DNA of 64,000 bases. Source: Rhodopseudomonas palustris. GTDB lineage: Bacteria; Pseudomonadota; Alphaproteobacteria; Rhizobiales; Xanthobacteraceae. A model generated the notes under the pieces. That model was not told the DNA's origin. It worked only from the letters and a program-made list of their open reading frames with translations, and searched no databases. The DNA lies in the NCBI RefSeq assembly GCF_003591005.1, contig NZ_QYYD01000001.1, positions 124,001 to 188,000 on the forward strand, in the 5' to 3' direction. Numbering within the stretch: the stretch's first letter is position 1; each line of letters starts with the position of its first letter. The position numbers were made by a program, and so were the translations under genes. Shown here in pieces: positions 18,780 through 28,000 of this stretch.

Positions 18780-19166
18780 ATGCTGGATTTCCTCAGATTT
18801 CGAAAAGCATCTTCAGCCTTCAGGACGCGGTCGTCGGAGCGCGACAGCGAGGTGGATGCACAACGTGTAGCATCCATTTCGCGGGCAATCGACGCTGCGC
18901 TGGTCTCGTCGCAATCCGAGCAGGCCGGCTTGCGGCGACGCTTGGACGATGTACTGGCGCGCGTGGCGGTGACAGCGGGGAATGACTGCGACGAGTATCT
19001 GCATCGCGAGCAGGATGATACGACTCTGCAAAACCAGTTGAATTCCGAGATCGCCGCCGCCGAGAGGCGCTTACACGAACTCGAGACCGCAATCCGGCAC
19101 TTTCAATCTCTGTCAGCCCTGCTGGACAGCCTGTTTCCCGAACACGCGCCCCCAGCCTCTGATTAG
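18780..19166 (+). CDS. hypothetical coiled-coil protein
   Basis: 128 aa from the ATG (MLDFLRFRKASS). The sequence is charged and helical: ISRAIDAALVSSQSEQAGLRRRLDDVLARVAV, then LNSEIAAAERRLHELETAIRHF and LSALLDSL, with heptad-like Leu spacing typical of a coiled coil. No signal peptide, membrane segment or recognised domain. Composition and reading-frame regularity support coding. The function is unknown. Confidence 0.55.
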   Translation: MLDFLRFRKASSAFRTRSSERDSEVDAQRVASISRAIDAALVSSQSEQAGLRRRLDDVLARVAVTAGNDCDEYLHREQDDTTLQNQLNSEIAAAERRLHELETAIRHFQSLSALLDSLFPEHAPPASD

Positions 19167-19314
19167 GCGATATCCAGATCCCAAGCGATGTTGCTCAATC
19201 ACGCCGAACTGCGACGGTTCCCGATCTCACCCTGCAAAGTGATCTCGAGGCCCATGTCATCCGCCGCACGCGCCCTGCTCGGTTCGTCGACGAGGGATCC
19301 TTCAACAGTCCGGA

Positions 19315-19563
19315 TCAGAACAGCTTGTCCAACAGCCGTTCCAGCCAGCCGAGGATGTCAGGAGTCTTGTCGCCAGGGCGCGGGCGGAAATCGCGTCCAC
19401 CGCCCGATCGCGTCACGGCTTCCGAATTCAGCGACGTCGACAACAGGATCGTCAGAGCCGGTGGGGTCACGACAGCAAACTTGCCGCATGCCGCCAGGAA
19501 TTTGCGCCGATCCTCGTCCGCGGGGCCTGAGGCCTCTGATTTATCTCTATTTTCGTCGGACAT
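19315..19563 (-). CDS. small protein with Tat-like leader, possible modified-peptide substrate
   Basis: 82 aa. An acidic, hydrophilic start (MSDENRDKSE) is followed by DRRKFLAACGKFAVVTPPALTI, which resembles a twin-arginine signal (RRKFL with a hydrophobic run to about residue 43). A Gly/Arg/Pro-rich middle (SGGGRDFRPRPGD) and a short amphipathic tail (ILGWLERLLDKLF) follow. I recall similar small RRKFL... VVTPPA proteins in Bradyrhizobium-like genomes but know no function. It is divergent, across an AT-rich gap, from the PqqD/kinase fusion and nucleotidyltransferase, so a shared promoter region and a substrate role are possible. That link is inference only. Confidence 0.65.
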   Translation of the reverse strand: MSDENRDKSEASGPADEDRRKFLAACGKFAVVTPPALTILLSTSLNSEAVTRSGGGRDFRPRPGDKTPDILGWLERLLDKLF

Positions 19564-19570
19564 ATTAAAC

Positions 19571-19620
19571 CCCTCACTTAAATATTAATTCCAGCTTGCG
19601 ATTTAATATAAGGCCAAATA
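19571..19620. promoter_or_regulatory. AT-rich divergent promoter region
   Basis: About 50 bases between two divergent genes, much richer in A and T than its surroundings. It contains the decamer AATATTAATT at 19581-19590 and a second TTTAATATAA block. The same decamer recurs upstream of two other genes in this window (38864 and 60185). Likely a promoter and binding site for an AT-reading regulator. Confidence 0.45.
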
Positions 19621-19676
19621 TTGTTGTGTCAACGACCAGCAGCAGCGTCGTCCTTCGGCACCGGATATCTCCTTCA

Positions 19677-20816
19677 ATGAATTATATCGCGCCCCAGAGA
19701 TCTCAGCCGCCGACGGACATTCTTCGACCGGCTGCCGGCACGGCGTTCGCTTTGATCGATCGGACGCCGGTGTTGTTCAGCGAGAGCGAACAGAAGCTGT
19801 TCGAACTCAACGAGAGCGCGGCCTTCATTTGGTGCGGCCTGCAGGATGCGGTGCCGCTTGCCACGATCTGCGGTCAACTGGTCGACCGCGGCCTGAGCCT
19901 GATGGATGCGCGCGAGTACCTGCGCGACGCGCTCGTGCAATGGCTCAGCGCTGGCCTGATCTTCCCGCAGTGCACTGTTACGGACATGACCTTCGCCGCG
20001 ACCGTCGGCCGGAAACTCATCGAAGTTCGGGCTTCGGATCCCGAGGCCTTCGATCACCTCCGGTCACTGTTCGTTGCGACGGCCGCACCCACGGGCAAAG
20101 CGGACGCCACATTCTCGATTTATCAGGCCGGCGACAGCTGGGTTATCATGCATGACAACCGGGAGGTCTGCAGCTGCGCAACCAACCACCTCGCACCGGC
20201 CTTCAAGGCTTACCTCGTCGAACAGCTGCTGCTCGCCGGCGACCCGTGTGACGTAATCTTCCACGCCGCCGCCGTCACGTCCCATGGCCGTGCGATGCTG
20301 ATCAGCGCGCCGCCAGGCACGGGCAAGAGCACTCTGACAATGCACCTGCTTCATGCCGGATTTGGATACGTGACCGACGATATCGTGACCATAGGCCAGG
20401 ATGGCTCGATCATCGGGGCGCCGTTCGCCCCGACCCTGAAAGCCGGGTCATGGCCTTCGATCAGCGGATTACGGCCTGAAACCGAGCGGCTCCCGGTTCA
20501 CCAGCGGCCCGACGGTCAGGCTGTTCGGTACCTCGACGTTCCGCCCGGCGTTCGGGACGGTGCGCTCCAGGCGGGCTGGATCGTCTTCCTCGAGCGCTCG
20601 CCGGACTGCACAGCGCCGGTGATGGCGGAGCTCAGCGAGCTGGACACGATCAAGCGTATCGTCGTTGCCTCCTATGCGACACACGGCAAATTGACGAGCG
20701 ATGGCTTTAGGGCACTCAAAGGCATCGTGTCCCGGACCCGCTCCTTCGTGCTGCGCTATGCCGAAGCTGCGGACGTTGTCGGCAGCCTGGCCGAGCTGGG
20801 CAATGACCAGCCATAG
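19677..20816 (+). CDS. PqqD-like/HPr-kinase-like fusion protein
   Basis: 379 aa from the first ATG near the conserved start. Residues about 20-105 look like a PqqD-type winged-helix (FALIDRTPVLFSESEQKLFELNESAAFIW... LRDALVQWLSAGLIF), a fold that serves as a RiPP recognition element in peptide-modifying systems. The C-terminal half is an HprK-like kinase: Walker A SAPPGTGKST (Lys about 217), then LLHAGFGYVTDDIVTI and GAPFAPTLKAGSWP. Related HprK-like kinases occur in polysaccharide/PEP-CTERM loci next to PqqD-like and nucleotidyltransferase genes, and in some lasso-peptide clusters. Here PqqD and kinase are in one chain. The 3' end overlaps the nucleotidyltransferase start by 14 bases. Confidence 0.8.
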   Translation: MNYIAPQRSQPPTDILRPAAGTAFALIDRTPVLFSESEQKLFELNESAAFIWCGLQDAVPLATICGQLVDRGLSLMDAREYLRDALVQWLSAGLIFPQCTVTDMTFAATVGRKLIEVRASDPEAFDHLRSLFVATAAPTGKADATFSIYQAGDSWVIMHDNREVCSCATNHLAPAFKAYLVEQLLLAGDPCDVIFHAAAVTSHGRAMLISAPPGTGKSTLTMHLLHAGFGYVTDDIVTIGQDGSIIGAPFAPTLKAGSWPSISGLRPETERLPVHQRPDGQAVRYLDVPPGVRDGALQAGWIVFLERSPDCTAPVMAELSELDTIKRIVVASYATHGKLTSDGFRALKGIVSRTRSFVLRYAEAADVVGSLAELGNDQP

Positions 20817-21882
20817 CTCCGCCCTCCTTCCGCTGTGCGGCTGCTTCAGGGGCGAAGTGCCTTCGCGCCCGGACTGGACCCGCTTGATCGGACTCGCAAA
20901 CCACACCTTGACGACCCCGTCATTGATCGAGTTCGTGACAGCTCAACGAACCTCCATCCCCGATGCCGTCGCCGCTTATATCCAGGAGCTGCACGACCGA
21001 AACGTCGTACGCAACGATCGTCTGAGAACTCAACTTGAGGAGGCTGTCCTCGCGCTCAACCGCTGCGGAATTACGCCACTCCTGATCAAGGGGGCCGCGA
21101 TGCTGGCGTCCGTTCCGCCGTCCAAACGCGCGCTGAGACTGATGTCGGATCTGGATCTCGTCGTCCGCCCGGATCAGATCGACGTCGCCGTCGACGGGCT
21201 CAAAGCGATTGGATACAGCATCGACTGCCAGGCTGATGGGCGGCAGAAGAGATGGTCCGCTGATTTCAAGCGGCCTCATGACGTCGGTATGATCGATCTG
21301 CAGCAGGGATTTCCCGGATACGCATTCTTCAAGCAAAGACCGGCCGACCTGTCGGCCCACCTACAGCCAATTCGCCTTGGTGCCGCAGAGGCCCTGGTGC
21401 CGTCGCCTGAGCTTCAGGCATTGGTCCTCATGGTGCACGATCAGTTTCAGGACTACGACTACTGGACCGGCAGCATTGATCTCAGACACCTGCTCGACCT
21501 GAGGATGCTCATTGCTCCACCCGAGTCGATCCGATGGGATTTACTGATGCCCATGATATCCGACCCACTGACCCGCAATGCGGTGGACACGCAGCTATTG
21601 ATGCTCACCAGCTTGTTCAACATCGAGTGGCCCGACCACTATCCGAAGCGCCTCGTGCCGAGGCTGCAGGTGTGGCGCCAATTGCTGCAGGCGTACATAC
21701 CGGCCTTGCGCTATCTGCTGCTGCCAATGGGCTTGCTCGACTATCGAAGTCACCATCGCGGAGCTCCGCAACAGAGCTTATCGCCCACAGTGGCTCCGCC
21801 TCGCAAGCGTTGGTTTCCGAAACTTGCCACGCTGCAGTTCCTCATCATGCTATCTCGGCAATATCGGCCAGGAAAGCTGTAA
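20803..21882 (+). CDS. nucleotidyltransferase-fold protein (NTP_transf_5-like)
   Basis: 359 aa. Recognised by TPLLIKGAAML followed by the catalytic-type MSDLDLVV (Asp about 116 and 118), the pattern of the nucleotidyltransferase family found with HPr-kinase-like proteins. The later part is helical (ALVLMVHDQFQDYDYWTGSIDLRHLLDLRML). No membrane segment. It overlaps the upstream kinase gene by 14 bases and is surely in the same operon. The substrate (a nucleotide donor and a protein, peptide or sugar acceptor) is unknown. The start used is the ATG inside the end of the kinase gene; a longer upstream frame lies within the kinase gene. Confidence 0.8.
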   Translation: MTSHSSALLPLCGCFRGEVPSRPDWTRLIGLANHTLTTPSLIEFVTAQRTSIPDAVAAYIQELHDRNVVRNDRLRTQLEEAVLALNRCGITPLLIKGAAMLASVPPSKRALRLMSDLDLVVRPDQIDVAVDGLKAIGYSIDCQADGRQKRWSADFKRPHDVGMIDLQQGFPGYAFFKQRPADLSAHLQPIRLGAAEALVPSPELQALVLMVHDQFQDYDYWTGSIDLRHLLDLRMLIAPPESIRWDLLMPMISDPLTRNAVDTQLLMLTSLFNIEWPDHYPKRLVPRLQVWRQLLQAYIPALRYLLLPMGLLDYRSHHRGAPQQSLSPTVAPPRKRWFPKLATLQFLIMLSRQYRPGKL

Positions 21883-22025
21883 CGACGGCAGATGCGATCT
21901 GTCGATCACCGCAAGCGGTGTCGTCCTGCCTTGGCGGCTCACGAAGCGTCATCAGACAACAACCGCCTCCGCCAGCTCAGGTGACCACGACGGCTACTAT
22001 TCAATTCGCTATCGTGAGAAGCGGA

Positions 22026-22214
22026 TTAGCGCCCGGGCACCCGGCGCGAGACGCCGCTTTTCGTCGACCTGCGCCGCCTCGACCTGAAGGATCTACGCTC
22101 AGCCTGCGCGACACGCTTGCGCAGCTCACCTAGATCCTCAATCAGATTCTGCATATGGGCCGAGACGTCGGCCAATCGTTGGATGGCATCCATAATAACC
22201 GGGAATGAATTCAT
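22026..22214 (-). CDS. possible small basic coiled-coil protein
   Basis: 62 codons. A helical N-terminal half (MDAIQRLADVSAHMQ, then LIEDLGELRKRVAQAERRS) is followed by an Arg-rich tail (SRRRRSTKSGVSRRVPGR). The LG-D/E-LR-K/R stretch resembles part of the 203-residue hypothetical protein encoded near 31 kb (ATTLGDLRRKAARL). No clear ribosome site; a start three codons upstream is also possible. Weakly supported. Confidence 0.35.
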   Translation of the reverse strand: MNSFPVIMDAIQRLADVSAHMQNLIEDLGELRKRVAQAERRSFRSRRRRSTKSGVSRRVPGR

Positions 22215-22600
22215 ACGATTCATTTAATTTACGCCAATGATCGATTATTCAACTGGTGATTTCTGATGTCTTGCCCGGACGCCTCCTCCGTCCGAGATCC
22301 AGCCCCACGACAGACGATTTCGCAAAGTCGATCATTGCTCGGCCCCCCGCAATGAAACCCAGCGCCCCCTCTGGGATGAGGCAGGCTACCTTAAATGAGT
22401 CTAAGCTGTGTCAGATTGGTTCAAGATCAGCGGCCGATTATTTGTTGATCAACCGGCACTCCGCCGCGTCGTTAATAATATAATCGTCATTTAAATCGGG
22501 GCGAACCGACATCCGGTCATCGACGTGTCGGAAGCCTGACGAATGAGCGCAAATTGCCTAAGTGAACCCGTCTCGGCCGATGTCGACCGCCAGCGTCACG
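22215..22600. other. intergenic region with AT-rich block
   Basis: No supported gene. An AT-rich stretch at about 22471-22497 (GTTAATAATATAATC, then CATTTAAATC) stands out from the GC-rich surroundings and belongs to the same class of islands seen elsewhere in this region. Confidence 0.4.
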
Positions 22601-22792
22601 TCATCGGCGAACTCGCGATCGAGCCGACCGCCGGCGTTGCAATCCCTGGCGAACGGAATTGATGCGGCGGCGCAGCAAAAGGAGCTCCTGCATTTCAAGG
22701 GTCAAGCGGCGCTTCATCTCCACGACATATTGCAGCCGCTGTTTGAGGATATTTACTTGGTACGCATCGGAATTCGGTTTGGCGGAACGCAC
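22601..22792 (-). CDS. possible small helical protein
   Basis: 63 codons starting with GTG. The middle (QVNILKQRLQYVVEMKRRL, then TLEMQELLLLRRRI) has a strong amphipathic-helix pattern and GC-rich third positions, and the tail is Arg-rich. The opposite strand also has an open frame, so coding is uncertain. No known family. Confidence 0.3.
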   Translation of the reverse strand: MRSAKPNSDAYQVNILKQRLQYVVEMKRRLTLEMQELLLLRRRINSVRQGLQRRRSARSRVRR

Positions 22793-23447
22793 TGAACGAC
22801 CTCACACTGGAATAGTATCGTCGACGCGAAAACGTTTTTACCCGACATGAACAAGTTGCGGCTGTGACTTCGTTGATTAGTGGATCGCGAAGGCCACAGA
22901 CCTCGCAACCGCAGTAAAGTACGGAAACACCAGCTAGTCGGCAACATCAAACATTGATTAGCGAAGCACTCTCGGCTCCAACAAGTCAATCATGGCGCTG
23001 GAATCTGGTAAATTGCATTGCCGCATTTGCGTCAATTGAGACGACTGCTGGAAGTTTTGCGCATGCTTGCCCGGCGCTCTGATCATCAATTGAGTAGATC
23101 TCGCACTTCACGGCTAGTACGTGCTAGTCGTGGTCCGGCGGACGAGCGACACTCCCGGGCACGCATGTTCGGTTGGTTTTTAAAGTAGCGTAATGGCCAC
23201 TTGTAAGAACGGACTGTCGTAGGAGGACGCGTCAAGTTGACAACCGGCAGCGGCGCTGGCCGGCGCGGGTTCTGGCTCGATTTGCTGCGTCCCCGCAGGC
23301 GGTGGCAAAATACCGGTCCACCCCCCCCCCCGTAAAGCCTCGGCACCTGACGCGTTGCGCGTATGCTCATTGCTCCGTCGAACTTCCACGGCATCCTCAG
23401 GGCGCCACGTCCAGGCGAACCAGCGCGACGGCTGAGATTCGTCGGCG
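22793..23447. other. long gap without supported gene, contains an 11-C tract
   Basis: About 650 bases with no convincing frame on either strand. It includes an uninterrupted run of eleven C at 23321-23331. Composition is mixed and no repeat family is recognised. It may be decayed coding DNA. Confidence 0.45.
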
Positions 23448-24011
23448 CTAAACCGGGCCTTGGATGCGAGCCGGAGTGCCGAACGCTTTCAGCCCGGAGC
23501 CGATATCCCGGTTCACGAAGGAGTTCGCGCCGATCACGACACGATCTCCGATGGTGACGCCCATCTGAATCACCACGTTGGGCCCGACGTACACGCCGTC
23601 ACCGATGCAGGTTGGTGCATATTCGATCGGCTCTGCTCCCATCGACAACGACCGCCGCACCGTCTGATGCGTATAGATTTGTACTCCAGCCGAGATGGAG
23701 CAATGATCGCCAATGCGAAGGCCGCCGCCCGAACCATCCAAAATGCAGCCCGGTCCGATCCAGGTGTGCCGACCGACCTTGACGTCACCCAGCACGAGGA
23801 CGTTGTCATACATCGTCGTACCTTCACCGAAACCGTAGCTGGACGCGTTGTCAGCTCGTTCGCTCAGCAAATCTCCGATGGAAACCCGGCGGTTGAACCG
23901 CTGCTTCTTACGGACCGTCAGGACCTGCAAATAACGACGCACGCGCGCCAGCCATTCGTCGGCTTCGTCCTCGACTGTTCGGACGCGTCCGCTCCTCAGA
24001 GGGGCCTCCAT
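23448..24011 (-). CDS. hexapeptide-repeat acyltransferase
   Basis: 187 aa. A helical N-terminal extension (about 1-60) is followed by a left-handed beta-helix of hexapeptide repeats: [79 protein letters not shown], ending GTPARIQG. The His in YTHQT is in the position of the catalytic base in this family. Probably an O- or N-acetyltransferase acting on a sugar intermediate or polysaccharide, in the cytoplasm as a trimer. The ATG has GGAG eight bases upstream. It is isolated from the main polysaccharide operons but in the same general region. Confidence 0.85.
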   Translation of the reverse strand: MEAPLRSGRVRTVEDEADEWLARVRRYLQVLTVRKKQRFNRRVSIGDLLSERADNASSYGFGEGTTMYDNVLVLGDVKVGRHTWIGPGCILDGSGGGLRIGDHCSISAGVQIYTHQTVRRSLSMGAEPIEYAPTCIGDGVYVGPNVVIQMGVTIGDRVVIGANSFVNRDIGSGLKAFGTPARIQGPV

Positions 24012-24139
24012 TCACCAGCTCCTTCGTGCCCGCCCGGTCGAAGCGGTCGGTTTTGGTGAGGAGATCGCCGCGCTCATCGCCTGCGACCGCCGCACTCCGC
24101 CTCGGTCCGGCCGCCTGCCGTGGACCAACCCTGTGTCGG

Positions 24140-24364
24140 TCATGATCGTGGCACCCGATGGGTCGCCCGCCCAACATGGTCAATGCCCCCGCTGCTGCGA
24201 TGACCCGAAGGTTGACCTAGCGCGTCGGCAATCTGCGAAAGGGTATCCTGATCTCCCGGAGGCGCGGCCTCGCCCCTCCCGCTCGACGCGCTTGCACGTG
24301 CCAAGATCTGTTCGGCTCGCCTGATTGCATCGATCATCGAACGCGCCGGATGCGTCTTTGCCAT
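24140..24364 (-). CDS. small hypothetical protein with IA-x-ALG tail
   Basis: 74 aa from an ATG with AGGGA seven bases upstream. It begins MAKTHPARSMIDAIRRAEQI; the middle carries DQDTLSQIADALG. The DxDxLxxIAxALG stretch recurs at the C-terminus of the hypothetical protein at 30.7-31.3 kb (DEDVLNEIAKALG), also after a PPG. The frame stays open upstream to about 24634 with coding-like composition (PDQLTLSFNEIAVIWILHHG), so the true protein may be as long as 164 aa. No known domain. It lies upstream of, and divergent from, the giant modular protein gene. Confidence 0.45.
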   Translation of the reverse strand: MAKTHPARSMIDAIRRAEQILARASASSGRGEAAPPGDQDTLSQIADALGQPSGHRSSGGIDHVGRATHRVPRS

Positions 24365-24634
24365 GATCAGTCCCTTGAAATAGATGAGGCGCAAATCGGA
24401 CTGCCTGGCACCGCGCAACCGTTGTTCCCGCGACATCACCTTCAGCGCGGCCGGATAGAAGTCGACAATCTGTTGGTCCAGAGGCCGCTGCGCCGAGGAT
24501 GATGTCCCGTGGTGGAGTATCCAGATAACAGCGATCTCGTTGAAGCTGAGGGTGAGCTGGTCGGGTTCATCCAATTGCGGAATCCTCTGCGCCAGCCTGG
24601 ATGGCGGGAGATCCGTCGTGCGAGACAACCCCAT

Positions 24635-25002
24635 AGCACCTTTACCGCGATCGTTTTTCTGACACTTGAGCCGGCGGAGAACCGATCCGATTGCATCGCA
24701 GACTCACCTCGAACTGGGCTCGCCCGGGCCGCAACCGAATGTGACCTCCGACTTCCGGCGACGCGCGCCTTTGCCATTCGGCTCGGAGAGTCGAGATCGC
24801 CGGCAATGTTGACAGACCGGAAACGGAGATATCCAGAGCTGCATTAATCCACGCATTATTAAATGTGTCAATTAATTAGCGCGATCAACGGTACTGTCGA
24901 GCGAACCGGCATCCGTCTGACCAAGAATTTCGCGGTCGACCTCTGATGCTCGCGCAAAGATGCCCGCCCCCAACACACCGATTTCAATTGCCGACACCCC
25001 GG
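24635..25002. other. upstream region of the giant modular gene
   Basis: No gene supported. AT-rich at about 24841-24885, with ATTAAT, CATTATTAAAT and AATTAATTAG steps, separate from the denser array just before the giant gene. Probably regulatory. Confidence 0.4.
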
Positions 25003-25036
25003 TTTAATTGTATTAATTATATTTAATTGTTTAATT
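25003..25036. promoter_or_regulatory. phased array of four TTAATT motifs
   Basis: Four exact TTAATT hexamers start at 25004, 25013, 25023 and 25031, that is 9, 10 and 8 bases apart, close to one DNA turn each. They lie 26 to 60 bases upstream of the ATG of the giant modular gene in otherwise GC-rich DNA. This spacing would put all sites on one face of the helix, as expected for cooperative binding by an AT-reading silencer or activator. The binding protein is not known; MucR/Ros is a candidate by inference. Confidence 0.5.
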
Positions 25037-25061
25037 CACGATTCGCGCAAGGAGATAAGGA

Positions 25062-28000
25062 ATGGCTGTCCCCGTGAGCGCAAGCGACACCAGCTCGAGC
25101 ATTGAAGGCTGGGCGACGCGATGGCAGCAGGAAGCTCTGGAATCGCCTTGCGGGTCATGTACCGGAAGGGCTTGCACGGTGTGCTCGATCCGCGTCGGTG
25201 GATCAGCCCAGGCTGACGGCAAGCCATCCGGATACGCCCCCAAGGTTCTCGAGTACTACAACGCGGAAAGCAGCGGCGCCGCCAGCCAGATTGCTCTCCC
25301 GACCGTTGATTTGTCGGCAGTGACCTTGCAGACGCGCGCGTCGACGACACCAGGGCCGCCGGTGGATAGCACCACCCAGCAACTGTCTGTTTCGGCTCAG
25401 GGCAACGTCGTAGCGGCGCAGAGCAACGTCGCGGCTGCGAACCCAATCGTCCTTGAAAATATGAAACCGGGCACTCCGGAGAGTGTTTGGCTCATCGACG
25501 CAGCCGATCCAAGCATCGAAGGGTTTTCTGCACAGTTCACGATCGATAACGGACAGCGCGTCGATTTCAAGATCAATACGGACGCCACGAACTACCGGGT
25601 GGATATCTACCGGCTCGGCTATTACGGCGGCGACGGGGCGCGGCTCGTCACCAGCTTCACGAAGAACCTGGCGGCCGCGCAAGTCCAGCCTACCCCGCTG
25701 TTCGATCCGAACACCAAGCTGGTGGACGCCGGAAACTGGGCGGTGTCCGCCTCCTGGGATATTCCCGCCGATGCGGTGTCCGGCGTCTACTTTGCCGAGC
25801 TCACTCGTCTCGACACTGGCGGCCGGAACATTATTCCCTTCATCGTCAGGGACGACCAGGCCCCGAGCGACATTACCTTCCAGACTTCCGATACCACCTG
25901 GCAGGCCTATAATTGGTGGGGCGGTTACAACCTCTATGGCGGCGTTGACGCCGCCGGCCATGCCGGCCGTGCCGACGCGGTCAGCTACAACCGGCCGATC
26001 ATCACCCGCGACGGCGGCTATTCGGCCGGACCGCAGGACTTCATTTTCGGCGCCGAGTATCCGGCGATCCGCTGGCTCGAGCAAAACGGTTACGACGTCA
26101 ACTACATCTCCGGCATCGACACCGCCCGTGACGGCGCCCAGCTGCTGAACAGCAAGGTGTTCCTGTCGATCGGGCATGACGAATACTGGTCGGCGAGTCA
26201 GCGCGACAACGTCGAAGCGGCCCGCGACAACGGCGTCAATCTGGCCTTCCTCAGCGGCAACGAGATGTACTGGGAAGTTCGCTGGGAGAACAGCATTGAC
26301 GGTTCGGGAACGCCGTACAAGACGATGGTCTCCTACAAGGAGACCTGGGCCAATGACGACATCGATCCCGGGTACACGACCGGCACATGGCGCGACCCGC
26401 AATACGGCGCCGGAAAGCCCGAGAATGCCCTGACGGGCACGATCTTCACGGTCGATTCCTATCGCCTGGATACGATCACAATTCCCTACAATCTGTCGCA
26501 GTTCCGTTTCTGGAACAACACCGCGGTCGGCGACATCCAGCCGGGACAGACCTACTCGCTGACGCCGAATCTCCTCGGTTACGAATGGGACTCGGATCTC
26601 GACAACGGCTTTCGTCCTGCAGGCCTGATCCAGCTGTCCTCGACCACTGTCGACGTCGATACGCTGCTGCTCGACTACGGCAACACCACGGGTCCCGGGA
26701 CCGCAACGCATAGCCTGACGCTCTATCGCGACCCGGAGAGCGGCGCACTGGTTTTTGGCGCCGGCACCGTCTACTGGAGCTGGGGTCTGGATTCTCATCA
26801 CGACAACGAGACCACGCCGACCGACCCCAATGTCCAGCAGGCGATGGTCAACCTGTTCGCCGACATGGGCGTCCAGCCGCAGACCTTGATGGCGAGCCTG
26901 GCGATTGCTTCGCAGACGACGGACCACGTCGCGCCGACCTCGACGATTACCTCTCCGCTCGCGAGCGGTTCCTACACTGCCGCGCAGCCGATCGTGATCA
27001 CCGGCACGGCCGTCGACAGCGGCGGCGGCCATGTCGCGGTGGTCGAGGTCTCGACCGATGGCGGCGTCTCGTGGCACCGCGCCACCGGCTTCGACAACTG
27101 GACCTACCAGTGGACCCCGCTCGCCGGCGGCACCTACAACATCCTGTCTCGCGCAGTCGATGACAGCGTCAACATGGAGTCGCAAGGCCCCGGTAGAACG
27201 ATCGCCGTCGCCGCGGCCCCGACGACGACGCTGTTCTCCGCCTCCGACGTTCCTGCCATCCTGACCGACAGCGACGTCGGCTTCGTCAATCTCGGCGTCC
27301 GCTTCACCTCGTCTCAGGCGGGCACCATCGTCGGGATGAAGTATTACAAGGGCCTCGGCGATGGCGGTACGCATACCGGCTCGCTGTGGAGCAGCACCGG
27401 CACGCTGCTGGCCACCGCCACGTTCACTCAGGAGACCGCGAGCGGATGGCAGACGGTAACGTTCGCCAACCCGATTTCGATCGCCGCCGGGACGACCTAC
27501 GTGGCCAGCTATCACAGCAACGGCCACTACGCCGACACGCTCGACTATTTCACGGCGGCGCACACCAACGGCCCGCTGACAGCGGCCGCCGGCAACGGCT
27601 ATTACACCTATAGTGCCGACACCGCTTTCCCGACCACCCCCTCCGGCGGCGCCAATTACTGGGTCGACGTCATCTTCAGTCCGACCAACACGGCCAATCT
27701 CCCGCCGGTCGGCACCAATGACAACGGCTTCACCGTCACCCGCAACGTGGCTGCGACATTCACCGCTGCGCAATTGCTCGCGAACGATTCTGATCCGAAC
27801 GGCGACATTCTGACGATCAGCGGTGTCGGCTCCGCCTCGGGCGGGACCGTCAGCTTCAACAGCCAGACCAATGTCGTTACCTTCACGCCGACCCCCGGAT
27901 ACACCGGCCCGGCGATGTTCGGCTACGCCATCTCAGACGGCCGCGGCGGCACTGGCTCCGCGATCGTCAATATGACGGTTGCCGCGCCTGCGGTCGGCGT

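Noticed and set aside
18544-18870. 108-codon plus-strand frame
   Set aside because: Arg-rich mixture without domain character that overlaps the better-supported small membrane peptide and the coiled-coil gene in other frames.
19315-21882. Lasso-peptide biosynthetic cluster
   Set aside because: No asparagine-synthetase-like cyclase or transglutaminase-like peptidase in the window; only the kinase, nucleotidyltransferase and PqqD parts resemble lasso accessories.
25203-27773. 856-codon minus-strand open frame inside the giant gene
   Set aside because: Low-complexity Arg/Gly/Val translation typical of antisense of repeat-coding GC-rich DNA; the plus frame has clear domains.
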